The translations under genes were made by a program, and so were the position numbers. 64,000 nt of DNA from Acidocella sp. KAb 2-4. Its GTDB lineage: Bacteria > Pseudomonadota > Alphaproteobacteria > Acetobacterales > Acetobacteraceae. Below the pieces are notes generated by a model. That model saw nothing but the letters and a program-made list of their open reading frames with translations, ran no database searches and was not told the origin of the DNA. Below, in pieces: positions 21,276-28,986 of the stretch (the stretch's first letter is position 1; every line of letters starts with the position of its first letter). The stretch is taken from contig NZ_JAJDJU010000007.1 of the NCBI RefSeq assembly GCF_020567705.1, forward strand, positions 62,001 to 126,000. Reading direction: 5' to 3'.

Positions 21276-21917
21276 TTACTGGCTGGCCCAGATGATTCGG
21301 TGCATCCACAGAATTTCGGCCGCGCTGAAGCGCAACTCGGGATGAGCGGGGTTGAGACTCGCGAGTTGGACGCGCGTGGCGGTGCGGCGGATCAGCTGCT
21401 TGGCCATCACCGCGCCATCGGCAGTGCGGGCGACCACGCGGTCTCCCGCGCGAACCGGGGCGGCGGGGGAGACGATGATGGTGTCGCCCTCGCGATACGC
21501 TGGTTCCATCGAGTCGCCGCTGATTGTCAGCGCATAGGCGTTGGCGTCGCTGGTGGCGGGCATGTCCACCTGATCCCATCCCGCCCCGGCGGGATAGCCG
21601 CCATCGTCGAAGAATCCTTCCGCCCCGGCCTGGGCCATGCCGATCAGTGGAATCGTGCTGCGTCCGCGCCGGGTTTCGGGCACCGCGCGGGCGCCGCTCA
21701 CCAGGGCGGTGAATTCCTCCAGCCGCGCCCCGGTGGCGGCCAGGATCTTGGCCAGGCTCTCGGTCGAGGGCCAGCGCAGCTTGCCGTCGGCGGTGCGCCG
21801 CTTGGAGAGGTTGAAGCTGGTCGGGTCCAGCCCGGCCTTGCGCGCGAGGCCCGAAGGCGAGAGCCCATGCTCCGCCGCCAGCGTATCGATCGCGCGCCAG
21901 ATATCGTCGTGCCGCAT
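21276..21917 (-). CDS. Helix-turn-helix regulator with S24 peptidase (LexA/CI-like) domain
   Basis: A 213-aa regulator. An N-terminal lambda-repressor-like HTH (LSPSGLARKAGLDPTSFN) is joined to an S24 serine peptidase domain with Ser136 in SGDSMEP and the general base Lys173 in VMAKQL. AQAGAEG (residues 95-101) is a possible cleavage region. Chromosomal relatives of this type are common in alphaproteobacteria outside prophages, and no phage gene is near. An AAACCC-N5-GGGTTT palindrome sits upstream of its start and could be its operator. It runs divergently from the small gene at 22112. Confidence 0.87.
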   Translation of the reverse strand: MRHDDIWRAIDTLAAEHGLSPSGLARKAGLDPTSFNLSKRRTADGKLRWPSTESLAKILAATGARLEEFTALVSGARAVPETRRGRSTIPLIGMAQAGAEGFFDDGGYPAGAGWDQVDMPATSDANAYALTISGDSMEPAYREGDTIIVSPAAPVRAGDRVVARTADGAVMAKQLIRRTATRVQLASLNPAHPELRFSAAEILWMHRIIWASQ

Positions 21918-21943
21918 GCCTTTGCCGCCAATGCCGTAAGCTC

Positions 21944-21960
21944 AAACCCTTAACGGGTTT
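21944..21960. promoter_or_regulatory. Palindrome AAACCC-N5-GGGTTT, possible operator
   Basis: A perfect 6-bp inverted repeat with a 5-nt centre, 26 bp upstream of the S24-regulator ATG, followed by two GTTAAGG/GTTAAAGG-like repeats. Its position between the regulator and the divergent small gene fits an autoregulatory site, but binding is only inferred. Confidence 0.4.
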
Positions 21961-22037
21961 GGTTAAGGCGTTAAAGGCGAAATAGGAATCTTGTCCGAAA
22001 TTTTACCCGAAAAATGGGATTGGCGGGCAAAAAGTTC

Positions 22038-22066
22038 TTGTTTCGTTCCGGCTATAGGAATATAAG
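22038..22066 (+). promoter_or_regulatory. Sigma-70-like promoter before the 22112 gene
   Basis: TTGTTT (22038-22043) and TATAAG (22061-22066) are separated by exactly 17 bp, close to the housekeeping consensus, and lie about 45 bp before the ATG at 22112. The AT-rich setting in a GC-rich genome adds weight. Confidence 0.55.
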
Positions 22067-22111
22067 CCTCGCATTAACACAACCTTAAGTTTTCTGAAAA
22101 GGAAAGACTGC

Positions 22112-22345
22112 ATGGCCTTCTCGCTGCGTAACCTCTCGGTGCTTGCTTATGCCAACGGCTTCACGCTGTGGCATTACAAGGCCGGGAATGACAATTTCAG
22201 CCGCACGGCCGAGGCGGGTTATTTCGCCGATGCGGCGGATTTGTTGTGCGAGGGCGATATGGTGATGCTTACCGGCAGCGACGGCGGGCGCATCGTCAGC
22301 GTCGCCGGGCAGGGGCGGCGGATCGCCCTGGTACCCTTGGCGTAG
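22112..22345 (+). CDS. Small conserved hypothetical protein (77 aa)
   Basis: A 77-aa protein starting MAFSLRNLSVLAYANGFTLWHY, preceded by GGAAAG as ribosome-binding site and by a good promoter. It has no signal peptide or membrane segment, and no known domain that I recognise. The central part (AEAGYFADAADLLCEGDMV) followed by MLTGSDGGRI suggests a compact all-beta or alpha/beta domain, similar in flavour to small modules next to tail-fibre or surface proteins. Similar short proteins seem to occur in related alphaproteobacteria, from memory only. It diverges from the S24 regulator, which may control it. Confidence 0.75.
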   Translation: MAFSLRNLSVLAYANGFTLWHYKAGNDNFSRTAEAGYFADAADLLCEGDMVMLTGSDGGRIVSVAGQGRRIALVPLA

Positions 22346-22346
22346 G

Positions 22347-22369
22347 GGGCAGGCCGCGCGGGCCTGCCC
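22347..22369. terminator. GC-rich hairpin between convergent genes
   Basis: GGGCAGGCC pairs perfectly with GGCCTGCCC around a 5-nt loop. It sits between the stops of the 77-aa gene and pepA, which face each other. There is no T-run, so it may be a weak terminator or an RNA-protecting hairpin. Confidence 0.45.
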
Positions 22370-22378
22370 GGTGGGCGC

Positions 22379-23875
22379 TCAGGCCTCGAAATTGTCGTGC
22401 ACGAAGCGGTCGAGCAGGCGCACGCCGAAGCCGGTGGCGCCCTTCGGGGCCACGGCGGAGTCCTTGCTGGCCCAGGCCATGCCCGCGATATCCAGATGCG
22501 CCCAGGGTTTGCCATTGACGAAGCGTTGCAGGAATTGCGCGGCGGTGATCGAGCCGCCCGCGCGCCCGCCGCCGACATTCTTCACATCCGCGATCGCCGA
22601 GGCCAGCTCCTTGTCGTAGCTCTCGCCGGGGGCGGCCAGCGGCATGCGCCAGAGCTTCTCGTCCACCGCCGCCCCGGCGGCGGCCAGCTTGGCGGCCAGA
22701 TCGTCGTCATTACTGAACAGCCCGGCATATTCATGCCCGAGCCCGACGATGATCGCCCCGGTCAGCGTGGCGAGGTCGATCATCGCCTTGGGCGCGAAGC
22801 GCGACTGCGCGTAATGCAGCACATCCGCCAGCACCAGCCGCCCCTCGGCGTCGGTGTTGATGATCTCGATGGTTTGGCCGGAATAGCTCTTCACCACATC
22901 GCCCGGCCGGGTGGCGCTGCCCGAGGGCATATTCTCCACCAGCCCGACCAGCCCGACCACGTCCAGCTTCGCCTTGCGCGCGGCCAGCGCGGCCATCAGC
23001 CCGACCACGGCGCCCGCCCCGGCCATGTCCCATTTCATGTCCTCCATCCCCGCGGCGGGCTTCAGCGAGATACCGCCCGTGTCGAAGGTCACGCCCTTGC
23101 CGACGAACACCAGCGGCTCCTTGGGCTTGCGTGTCTTCTTGCTGTCCTCATGGCCAGGGGCGCCGAGCCATTGCAGCACCGCCATGCGCGCCGGGCGGGC
23201 GCTGCCCTGGGCCACGGCCAGCATGGAGCCGAAGCCGAGCTTCTTCAGCTCGTCCTCGTCGAACACCTCCACCTTCAGGCCCAGCTTCTTCAGTTCCTCG
23301 ATGCGCTCGGCGAATTCCGCCGGATACAGCGTGTTGGCCGGTTCGCTCACCAGATCGCGGGTCAGCTCCACGCCCTGCGCCACGGCGGCGAGCTGCTTAT
23401 ACGCGGCTTCGGCCTTGCGCGGCTCGGGGGTGAGGATGGTGAGATGGCGCAGCTTGAGCTTTTCGTCTTCCTTCTGCGTGGTGCGGTATTTGTCGAACCG
23501 GTACGCGCGCAGCCGGGCGCCGAAGCCGATCTGCGCCGCCTGGTCCGGCGTGAAATCCTCGGCCAGCACCGCCGCCTCGCTCTCGCGCGTCAGCGCCGCG
23601 GCGATCGCCCCGCCCAGCGCCTCGGCCATGCGCGCCGCGCCCGGCTTGCCGGTGCCCAGCACCAGCACGCGCTTATAGCCCTTGGGCGCGAGCAGCGCCG
23701 CCTGGCTGCCCTTTTTGCCCTTGAACTCCGCCGCCTCCAGCGCGCGCGCCAGCCCGCCATCCAGCGCCTTGTCCAGCGCCGCGGCATGGCCGGCGGGGGC
23801 CGCGCCCTCGGCCAGCGGCAGCACCAGCACGCCCGATTTCGGCAGTTCCGGCTTCGCGAACGAGATTTCCAGCAT
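22379..23875 (-). CDS. pepA: Leucyl aminopeptidase
   Basis: Cytosolic M17 metallo-aminopeptidase of 498 aa that trims N-terminal residues from peptides. The dinuclear metal and active-site motifs are present: VGKGVTFDTGGISLKP, MKWDMAGAGAVVG and NTDAEGRLVLADVL. The ATG at 23875 (MLEISFAKPEL) was chosen over an in-frame start 13 codons earlier, which lacks family support. In E. coli PepA also acts as a DNA-binding protein in recombination and carAB control; this cannot be judged here. It faces the 77-aa gene and diverges from cysQ. Confidence 0.95.
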   Translation of the reverse strand: MLEISFAKPELPKSGVLVLPLAEGAAPAGHAAALDKALDGGLARALEAAEFKGKKGSQAALLAPKGYKRVLVLGTGKPGAARMAEALGGAIAAALTRESEAAVLAEDFTPDQAAQIGFGARLRAYRFDKYRTTQKEDEKLKLRHLTILTPEPRKAEAAYKQLAAVAQGVELTRDLVSEPANTLYPAEFAERIEELKKLGLKVEVFDEDELKKLGFGSMLAVAQGSARPARMAVLQWLGAPGHEDSKKTRKPKEPLVFVGKGVTFDTGGISLKPAAGMEDMKWDMAGAGAVVGLMAALAARKAKLDVVGLVGLVENMPSGSATRPGDVVKSYSGQTIEIINTDAEGRLVLADVLHYAQSRFAPKAMIDLATLTGAIIVGLGHEYAGLFSNDDDLAAKLAAAGAAVDEKLWRMPLAAPGESYDKELASAIADVKNVGGGRAGGSITAAQFLQRFVNGKPWAHLDIAGMAWASKDSAVAPKGATGFGVRLLDRFVHDNFEA

Positions 23876-23960
23876 TGCGTGTCCCTCTGTGGTGATCTGC
23901 GCCGACCATAACAAACCGGCGCGGCTTGGCCAGAGCCGGGGGCGGGGCTACAGGTGAGCC

Positions 23961-24716
23961 ATGCGCGAATTGATGAATCTGGCCGTGCGGCTGGTGGAAG
24001 AAGCGGCCGCCGTGATCATGGCGGTGCGGGCGGCGGGCTTCGCCGTGGATGCCAAGGCCGATGCGACGCCGGTGACGGTGGCCGACACCCGCGCCGAAGC
24101 GCTGATCGTGGCCGGGCTGCGCGCGGCCGCGCCCGAGATCCCGGTGATCGCGGAGGAGGAGGTAGCCGCCGGGCGCGTCACCGCCCCGAGCGCCCGTTAT
24201 TGGTTGGTGGACCCGCTGGACGGCACCCGCGAATTCGCCGCCGGGCGGGATGAGTTCGCGGTGAATATCGGGCTGATCGATGGGGGCGCGCCGGTGCTGG
24301 GCGCGGTCGCCTCGCCGGCGCTGGGCGAGGTGCATTTCGGGCTGGTGGGGCAGGGGGCCTGGCGCCGCCGCGCCGGGGCGGAGGCGCGCATCGCCGCCCG
24401 CCGCGCCCCGCCCGAGGGGCTGACCGTGTTCGCCTCGCGCCATTATGCCGACGACCCCCGCCTCGCGGAATTCCTGGCGCAATACCAGGTCGCGCATCTC
24501 ACCAATATCGGCTCGGCGCTCAAATTCCTGCGCCTGGCCGAGGGCGTGGCCGATTTCTACCCCCGCCTGGGCCGCACCATGGAGTGGGACACCGCCGCCC
24601 CCCAGGCCGTGCTGGAGGCCGCGGGCGGTGCCGTGCTCACGCGCGCCGGGCAGCCCCTGCGCTACGGCAAGCCAGGCTGGAAGAATCCTGATTTCTTTGC
24701 CTGGGGATTGCGCTAA
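23961..24716 (+). CDS. cysQ: 3'(2'),5'-bisphosphate nucleotidase
   Basis: A 251-aa member of the inositol-monophosphatase superfamily that hydrolyses PAP, the by-product of sulfate assimilation and sulfotransfer. The motifs EEEVAAG (metal ligand), WLVDPLDGTREF and MEWDTAAPQAVLEAAGG mark the CysQ subgroup; the DPLDGTREF form separates it from inositol phosphatases. A PAP-removing enzyme is also relevant to the Stf0-type sulfotransferase in this window, whose product is PAP. Start ATG at 23961. It is followed after 42 bp by the lipoprotein gene. Confidence 0.88.
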   Translation: MRELMNLAVRLVEEAAAVIMAVRAAGFAVDAKADATPVTVADTRAEALIVAGLRAAAPEIPVIAEEEVAAGRVTAPSARYWLVDPLDGTREFAAGRDEFAVNIGLIDGGAPVLGAVASPALGEVHFGLVGQGAWRRRAGAEARIAARRAPPEGLTVFASRHYADDPRLAEFLAQYQVAHLTNIGSALKFLRLAEGVADFYPRLGRTMEWDTAAPQAVLEAAGGAVLTRAGQPLRYGKPGWKNPDFFAWGLR

Positions 24717-24758
24717 TCTCGCCGTAATGCCGCCATGGTGGGGGAGGAACGTAACGCT

Positions 24759-25229
24759 ATGAAAAAGCTCCTGGCTGTTCCCTTTGTTTTTGGCTTGGCC
24801 CTCGCGGGATGCACCTACGAAGGCGGTTATTACGGTAGTGGTTATTATGGCGATGGCGGTTATTACGCCCCGCCGCCGCCGGTTTATGGCGGCGGTGTGT
24901 TCATTGGCGGTGGTGACGGCGATCACCACGATGAGGACGGTGATCACGGCCCGGGCGGCTGGCACGATCATCAGCCCCCGCCGCCCCCGCCACAGCAAGA
25001 GGGTGGTTGGCAACACCAGGGGCAAGGTTATGGCGGCGAGCCGCCGCCGCCCCGGCCGCAGGACGGCAACTGGCAGCGTCAGCAGCAGCAAGATGGCGGC
25101 TGGCAGCGTCAGCAGCAGCAGCAACAGGGCGGCGGCTGGCATCCGCAGCAGGATAACCAGCCCCCGCCGCCGCATGATGGCAATAACGGCAACGATAACG
25201 GCCAGCAGCCCTGGCAGCACAGCTTCTAA
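24759..25229 (+). CDS. Gln/Gly/Pro/Trp-rich lipoprotein, function unknown
   Basis: A 156-aa protein with the N-terminus MKKLLAVPFVFGLALAGC, a clear lipoprotein signal with lipidated Cys18. The mature part is low-complexity: Gly/Tyr repeats (YYGSGYYGDGGYY), an Asp/His stretch (DGDHHDEDGDHG), and Trp-Gln repeats of type GGWQRQQQQ. Histidines and aspartates could bind metals, and the Pro/Gln-rich chain could span the periplasm, but both are guesses. The ATG at 24759 has GGGGAGGA upstream. It is followed by a strong terminator. No family match is known to me. Confidence 0.8.
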   Translation: MKKLLAVPFVFGLALAGCTYEGGYYGSGYYGDGGYYAPPPPVYGGGVFIGGGDGDHHDEDGDHGPGGWHDHQPPPPPPQQEGGWQHQGQGYGGEPPPPRPQDGNWQRQQQQDGGWQRQQQQQQGGGWHPQQDNQPPPPHDGNNGNDNGQQPWQHSF

Positions 25230-25240
25230 GCCGCAAATAG

Positions 25241-25273
25241 CCACCGCCCCACTCTAAGGGGCGGTGGTTTTTT
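25241..25273 (+). terminator. Rho-independent terminator after the lipoprotein gene
   Basis: A 10-bp perfect stem CCACCGCCCC/GGGGCGGTGG (25241-25250 with 25258-25267), a 7-nt loop and six T residues. It lies 11 bp after the lipoprotein stop and just before the convergent trpA stop. Confidence 0.93.
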
Positions 25274-25280
25274 ATGGGCG

Positions 25281-26077
25281 TTACGCCGCCTGCCGCGCCC
25301 CGTGCACACCCTCAGCCAGCGCCTTCACGTCGCGCAGCACGGCGTCCACATTCTCGCGCACCAGCGTCTCGATCAGCGCCGAGGCGACGATCGCGCCATC
25401 CGCGTGCTGGGCAACCACCGCCGCTTGCTCAGGCGTGCGCACGCCAAACCCCACGGCGATCGGCAGATCGGTGGCGGCGCGGATGCGCGGAATGTCGCGC
25501 GCCAGATCGGCGGCGGAGGCCGTGCGCGTACCAGTGATGCCGGTAATGCTGACGTAATAAACAAAGCCCGAGGAGCCGGCGAGCACCAGCGGCAGGCGCG
25601 CGTCGCTGGTGGTCGGCGCCACCAGGCGGATCACGTCCAGCCCGTTCTTGCTGGCGTCGGGCAGCAGCAGGTCAGCCTCCTCGGTCGGCAGATCGACCAC
25701 GATCAGCCCATCCACCCCCAGCCGCGCCGCATCGGCGCAGAACGCCGCCACGCCATAGGAGAGGATCGGGTTGAGATACCCCATCAGCACCAGCGGCGTA
25801 TGGTTGTTCTCGCGGCGGAATTCCTCGACTAGCCCGAGCGTGCCGCGCAGCGTCGCCCCGGCCAGCAGCCCGCGCCGCCCGGCGGCCTGGATGGTGGGGC
25901 CATCCGCCATCGGGTCGGTGAAGGGCATGCCGATCTCGATGATGTCCGCCCCGTTCGCGGCCATGCCGTGCAGCAGCGTCAGCGAGGTTTCGCGGCTCGG
26001 GTCATAGGCCTCGACGAAGGGGATTAGCGCCGCCCGGCCTTCGGCCTTCAGCGCGGCGAACACGGTCGCAATGCGGC

Positions 26078-26081
<4 letters not shown>
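25281..26081 (-). CDS. trpA: Tryptophan synthase alpha chain
   Basis: Cleaves indole-3-glycerol phosphate to indole for the beta chain. At 266 aa it has [16 protein letters not shown] with the catalytic Glu and Asp, plus [12 protein letters not shown] and [11 protein letters not shown] for phosphate binding. One variation is PFVEAYDPS, where most members have an AGDP sequence. The start overlaps the trpB stop (ATGA), so the two subunits are coupled. trpF, usually just upstream in this class, is not present. Confidence 0.96.
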
Positions 26082-27295
<1,214 letters not shown>

Positions 27296-27346
27296 TGTCC
27301 GGCTTTAGCCCAAGCGCCGCGCCGGATAAAGGCCGGTGAGGGGCAG

Positions 27347-27378
27347 AAAAAACCCGGGGCGGCGGGGCCGTCCCGGGT
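27347..27378 (-). terminator. Rho-independent terminator of icd
   Basis: On the minus strand, ACCCGGGA pairs with CCCGGGT (27353-27378 region) and is followed by six T residues (27352-27347 on the plus strand shown as A). It begins about 12 bp after the icd stop and isolates icd from trpB. Confidence 0.85.
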
Positions 27379-27389
27379 GGTGTCTGGCG

Positions 27390-28868
27390 TTAGCCTTCGC
27401 CTTGCGGGCGTTCAAAGGCGTCCTTGCCGTCGAAGCGCTGCAGCTTCTCGATATGCATCCACGGGAACTTGGCGCCGATGCGCTGCACCAGATAGCTGAT
27501 CTCGGGCTGCCCCTCGGAGGTGTTGCCGGTCAGCGGGATAGGCGTCTTGAACATGAAGCGGCAGGAGAAATGGTCGACCAGGAAGGTCTCGCCGCCGGTC
27601 GCCGGGTACACGGTCACGCCGCGATTAGCGATGCCGGTGAGCGTGAACATGCTGTATTGCGACAGCTCTTCCAGCTGCTTGCCCAGCTCCTCGGACGAGA
27701 GGCCGGTCTCGATGAACACATCGATGCCGACCAGCTCGCGGGTGTTCGGCTCCAGATGCGCGGTCAGCTTCGGCCAGGTCTTCAGCTCCAGCTTCTTGTA
27801 GTCGCGCGAGGGCATGTGCGAAATGCGGCCCAGATTGGCGATCACCTGGTCGGTGAAGGCGTCGGTGCCCACGCCATGGCCGCGCGGGGCGAGGTCGCCG
27901 GTCAGGTTGCGGCCCTCCGCCAGGGTCACGAACAGCGCCTGCTCCACCTTCGCCGCCACGTCGAACGCGCCGATATGGCGCAGCAGCATGATGGCGGCGC
28001 TGAGCAGCGCGGTCGGGTTGGCGAGGCCCTTGCCCGCGATGTCCGGGGCGGAGCCATGCACGGCCTCGAACATGGCGGCATTGTCGCCGAGGTTGGAGGA
28101 GGGCGCGATGCCCAGCCCGCCGACGAGGCCCGCCGCGAGGTCGGAGATGATGTCGCCGTTCATGTTGGAGGTCACGATCACATCGAACGCCTCCGGCTTG
28201 ATCACCAGCTGATGCGCGCAGTTATCGATGATGATGTTGCCCGGCTTGACGCTCGGGAACTCGGGCGCCACCTTTTCGCCCATGCGCTTCATCATGCCCT
28301 CGGTGAGCTTCATGATGTTCGCCTTGTGCGCCACGGTTACGCCCTTGCGCCCCTCGGCCTCGGCCAGGGCGTAGGCGGCGCGGATGATGCGCTCGCAGCC
28401 CGGCGCCGTCATCAGCTTCAGGCACTGGGCGACGGTGGTGGTCTGCATATGCTCGATGCCGGCATACACGTCCTCCACGTTCTCGCGCACGATCACCATG
28501 TCGATGCCGCGGCCCGAGAACGGGGTCTGGATGCCCGGCAGTTCGCGCACCGGGCGGATATTGGCGTAAAGCTCGAAATATTTGCGCAGCGTGACGTTGG
28601 CGGATTTGCCGCCATAGCCGATCGGGGTTTCCAGCGGCGATTTCAGCGCCAGCTTGTTGCGGGCGATGCTGTCCAGCGTCTCGCGCGGCACGCCGGTGAC
28701 CACGCCGCGCTCAAACGCCTTGCCGCCAGCCTCGGCATATTCCCACTCGATCGGCGCGCCCGCGGCGTCCAGGATGCGGATGGTGGCGGCCATCACCTCG
28801 GGGCCGATGCCGTCCCCCGGCAAAGCTGTGACTTTGGTTTTCGGGGTATGCGCGGCGCTGGCATTCAT
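27390..28868 (-). CDS. icd: Isocitrate dehydrogenase, alphaproteobacterial long type
   Basis: A 492-aa TCA-cycle enzyme converting isocitrate to 2-oxoglutarate. It belongs to the roughly 480-490-aa homodimeric group, with GDGIGPEV, the substrate loop [25 protein letters not shown] and the [10 protein letters not shown] metal-binding segment. Coenzyme-determining residues after HGSAP are Asp276-Ile277, whereas NADP-specific enzymes have Lys-Tyr there; this predicts NAD use. A C-terminal domain of about 150 aa follows the core. Start ATG at 28868. It is flanked by a terminator, so it is likely transcribed alone. Confidence 0.93.
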   Translation of the reverse strand: MNASAAHTPKTKVTALPGDGIGPEVMAATIRILDAAGAPIEWEYAEAGGKAFERGVVTGVPRETLDSIARNKLALKSPLETPIGYGGKSANVTLRKYFELYANIRPVRELPGIQTPFSGRGIDMVIVRENVEDVYAGIEHMQTTTVAQCLKLMTAPGCERIIRAAYALAEAEGRKGVTVAHKANIMKLTEGMMKRMGEKVAPEFPSVKPGNIIIDNCAHQLVIKPEAFDVIVTSNMNGDIISDLAAGLVGGLGIAPSSNLGDNAAMFEAVHGSAPDIAGKGLANPTALLSAAIMLLRHIGAFDVAAKVEQALFVTLAEGRNLTGDLAPRGHGVGTDAFTDQVIANLGRISHMPSRDYKKLELKTWPKLTAHLEPNTRELVGIDVFIETGLSSEELGKQLEELSQYSMFTLTGIANRGVTVYPATGGETFLVDHFSCRFMFKTPIPLTGNTSEGQPEISYLVQRIGAKFPWMHIEKLQRFDGKDAFERPQGEG

Positions 28869-28986
28869 GGTGTGATGTCCTGCTCTGTTAAAACCGCGGC
28901 CTTATAACCCGCGGTTGCGTTACCGGATATACGGCATGCTCAAACCGGCCATGGGTTTTCAGCGCCCCTTGCGCGGGCGGCGCGGC

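Noticed and set aside
21276-21917. S24 regulator as part of a prophage
   Set aside because: No integrase, structural or lysis genes nearby; the neighbours are conserved chromosomal genes.
25010-25170. Short repeats in the lipoprotein as a CRISPR array
   Set aside because: The repeats are coding GGWQRQQQQ units within one open frame and lack uniform spacers.
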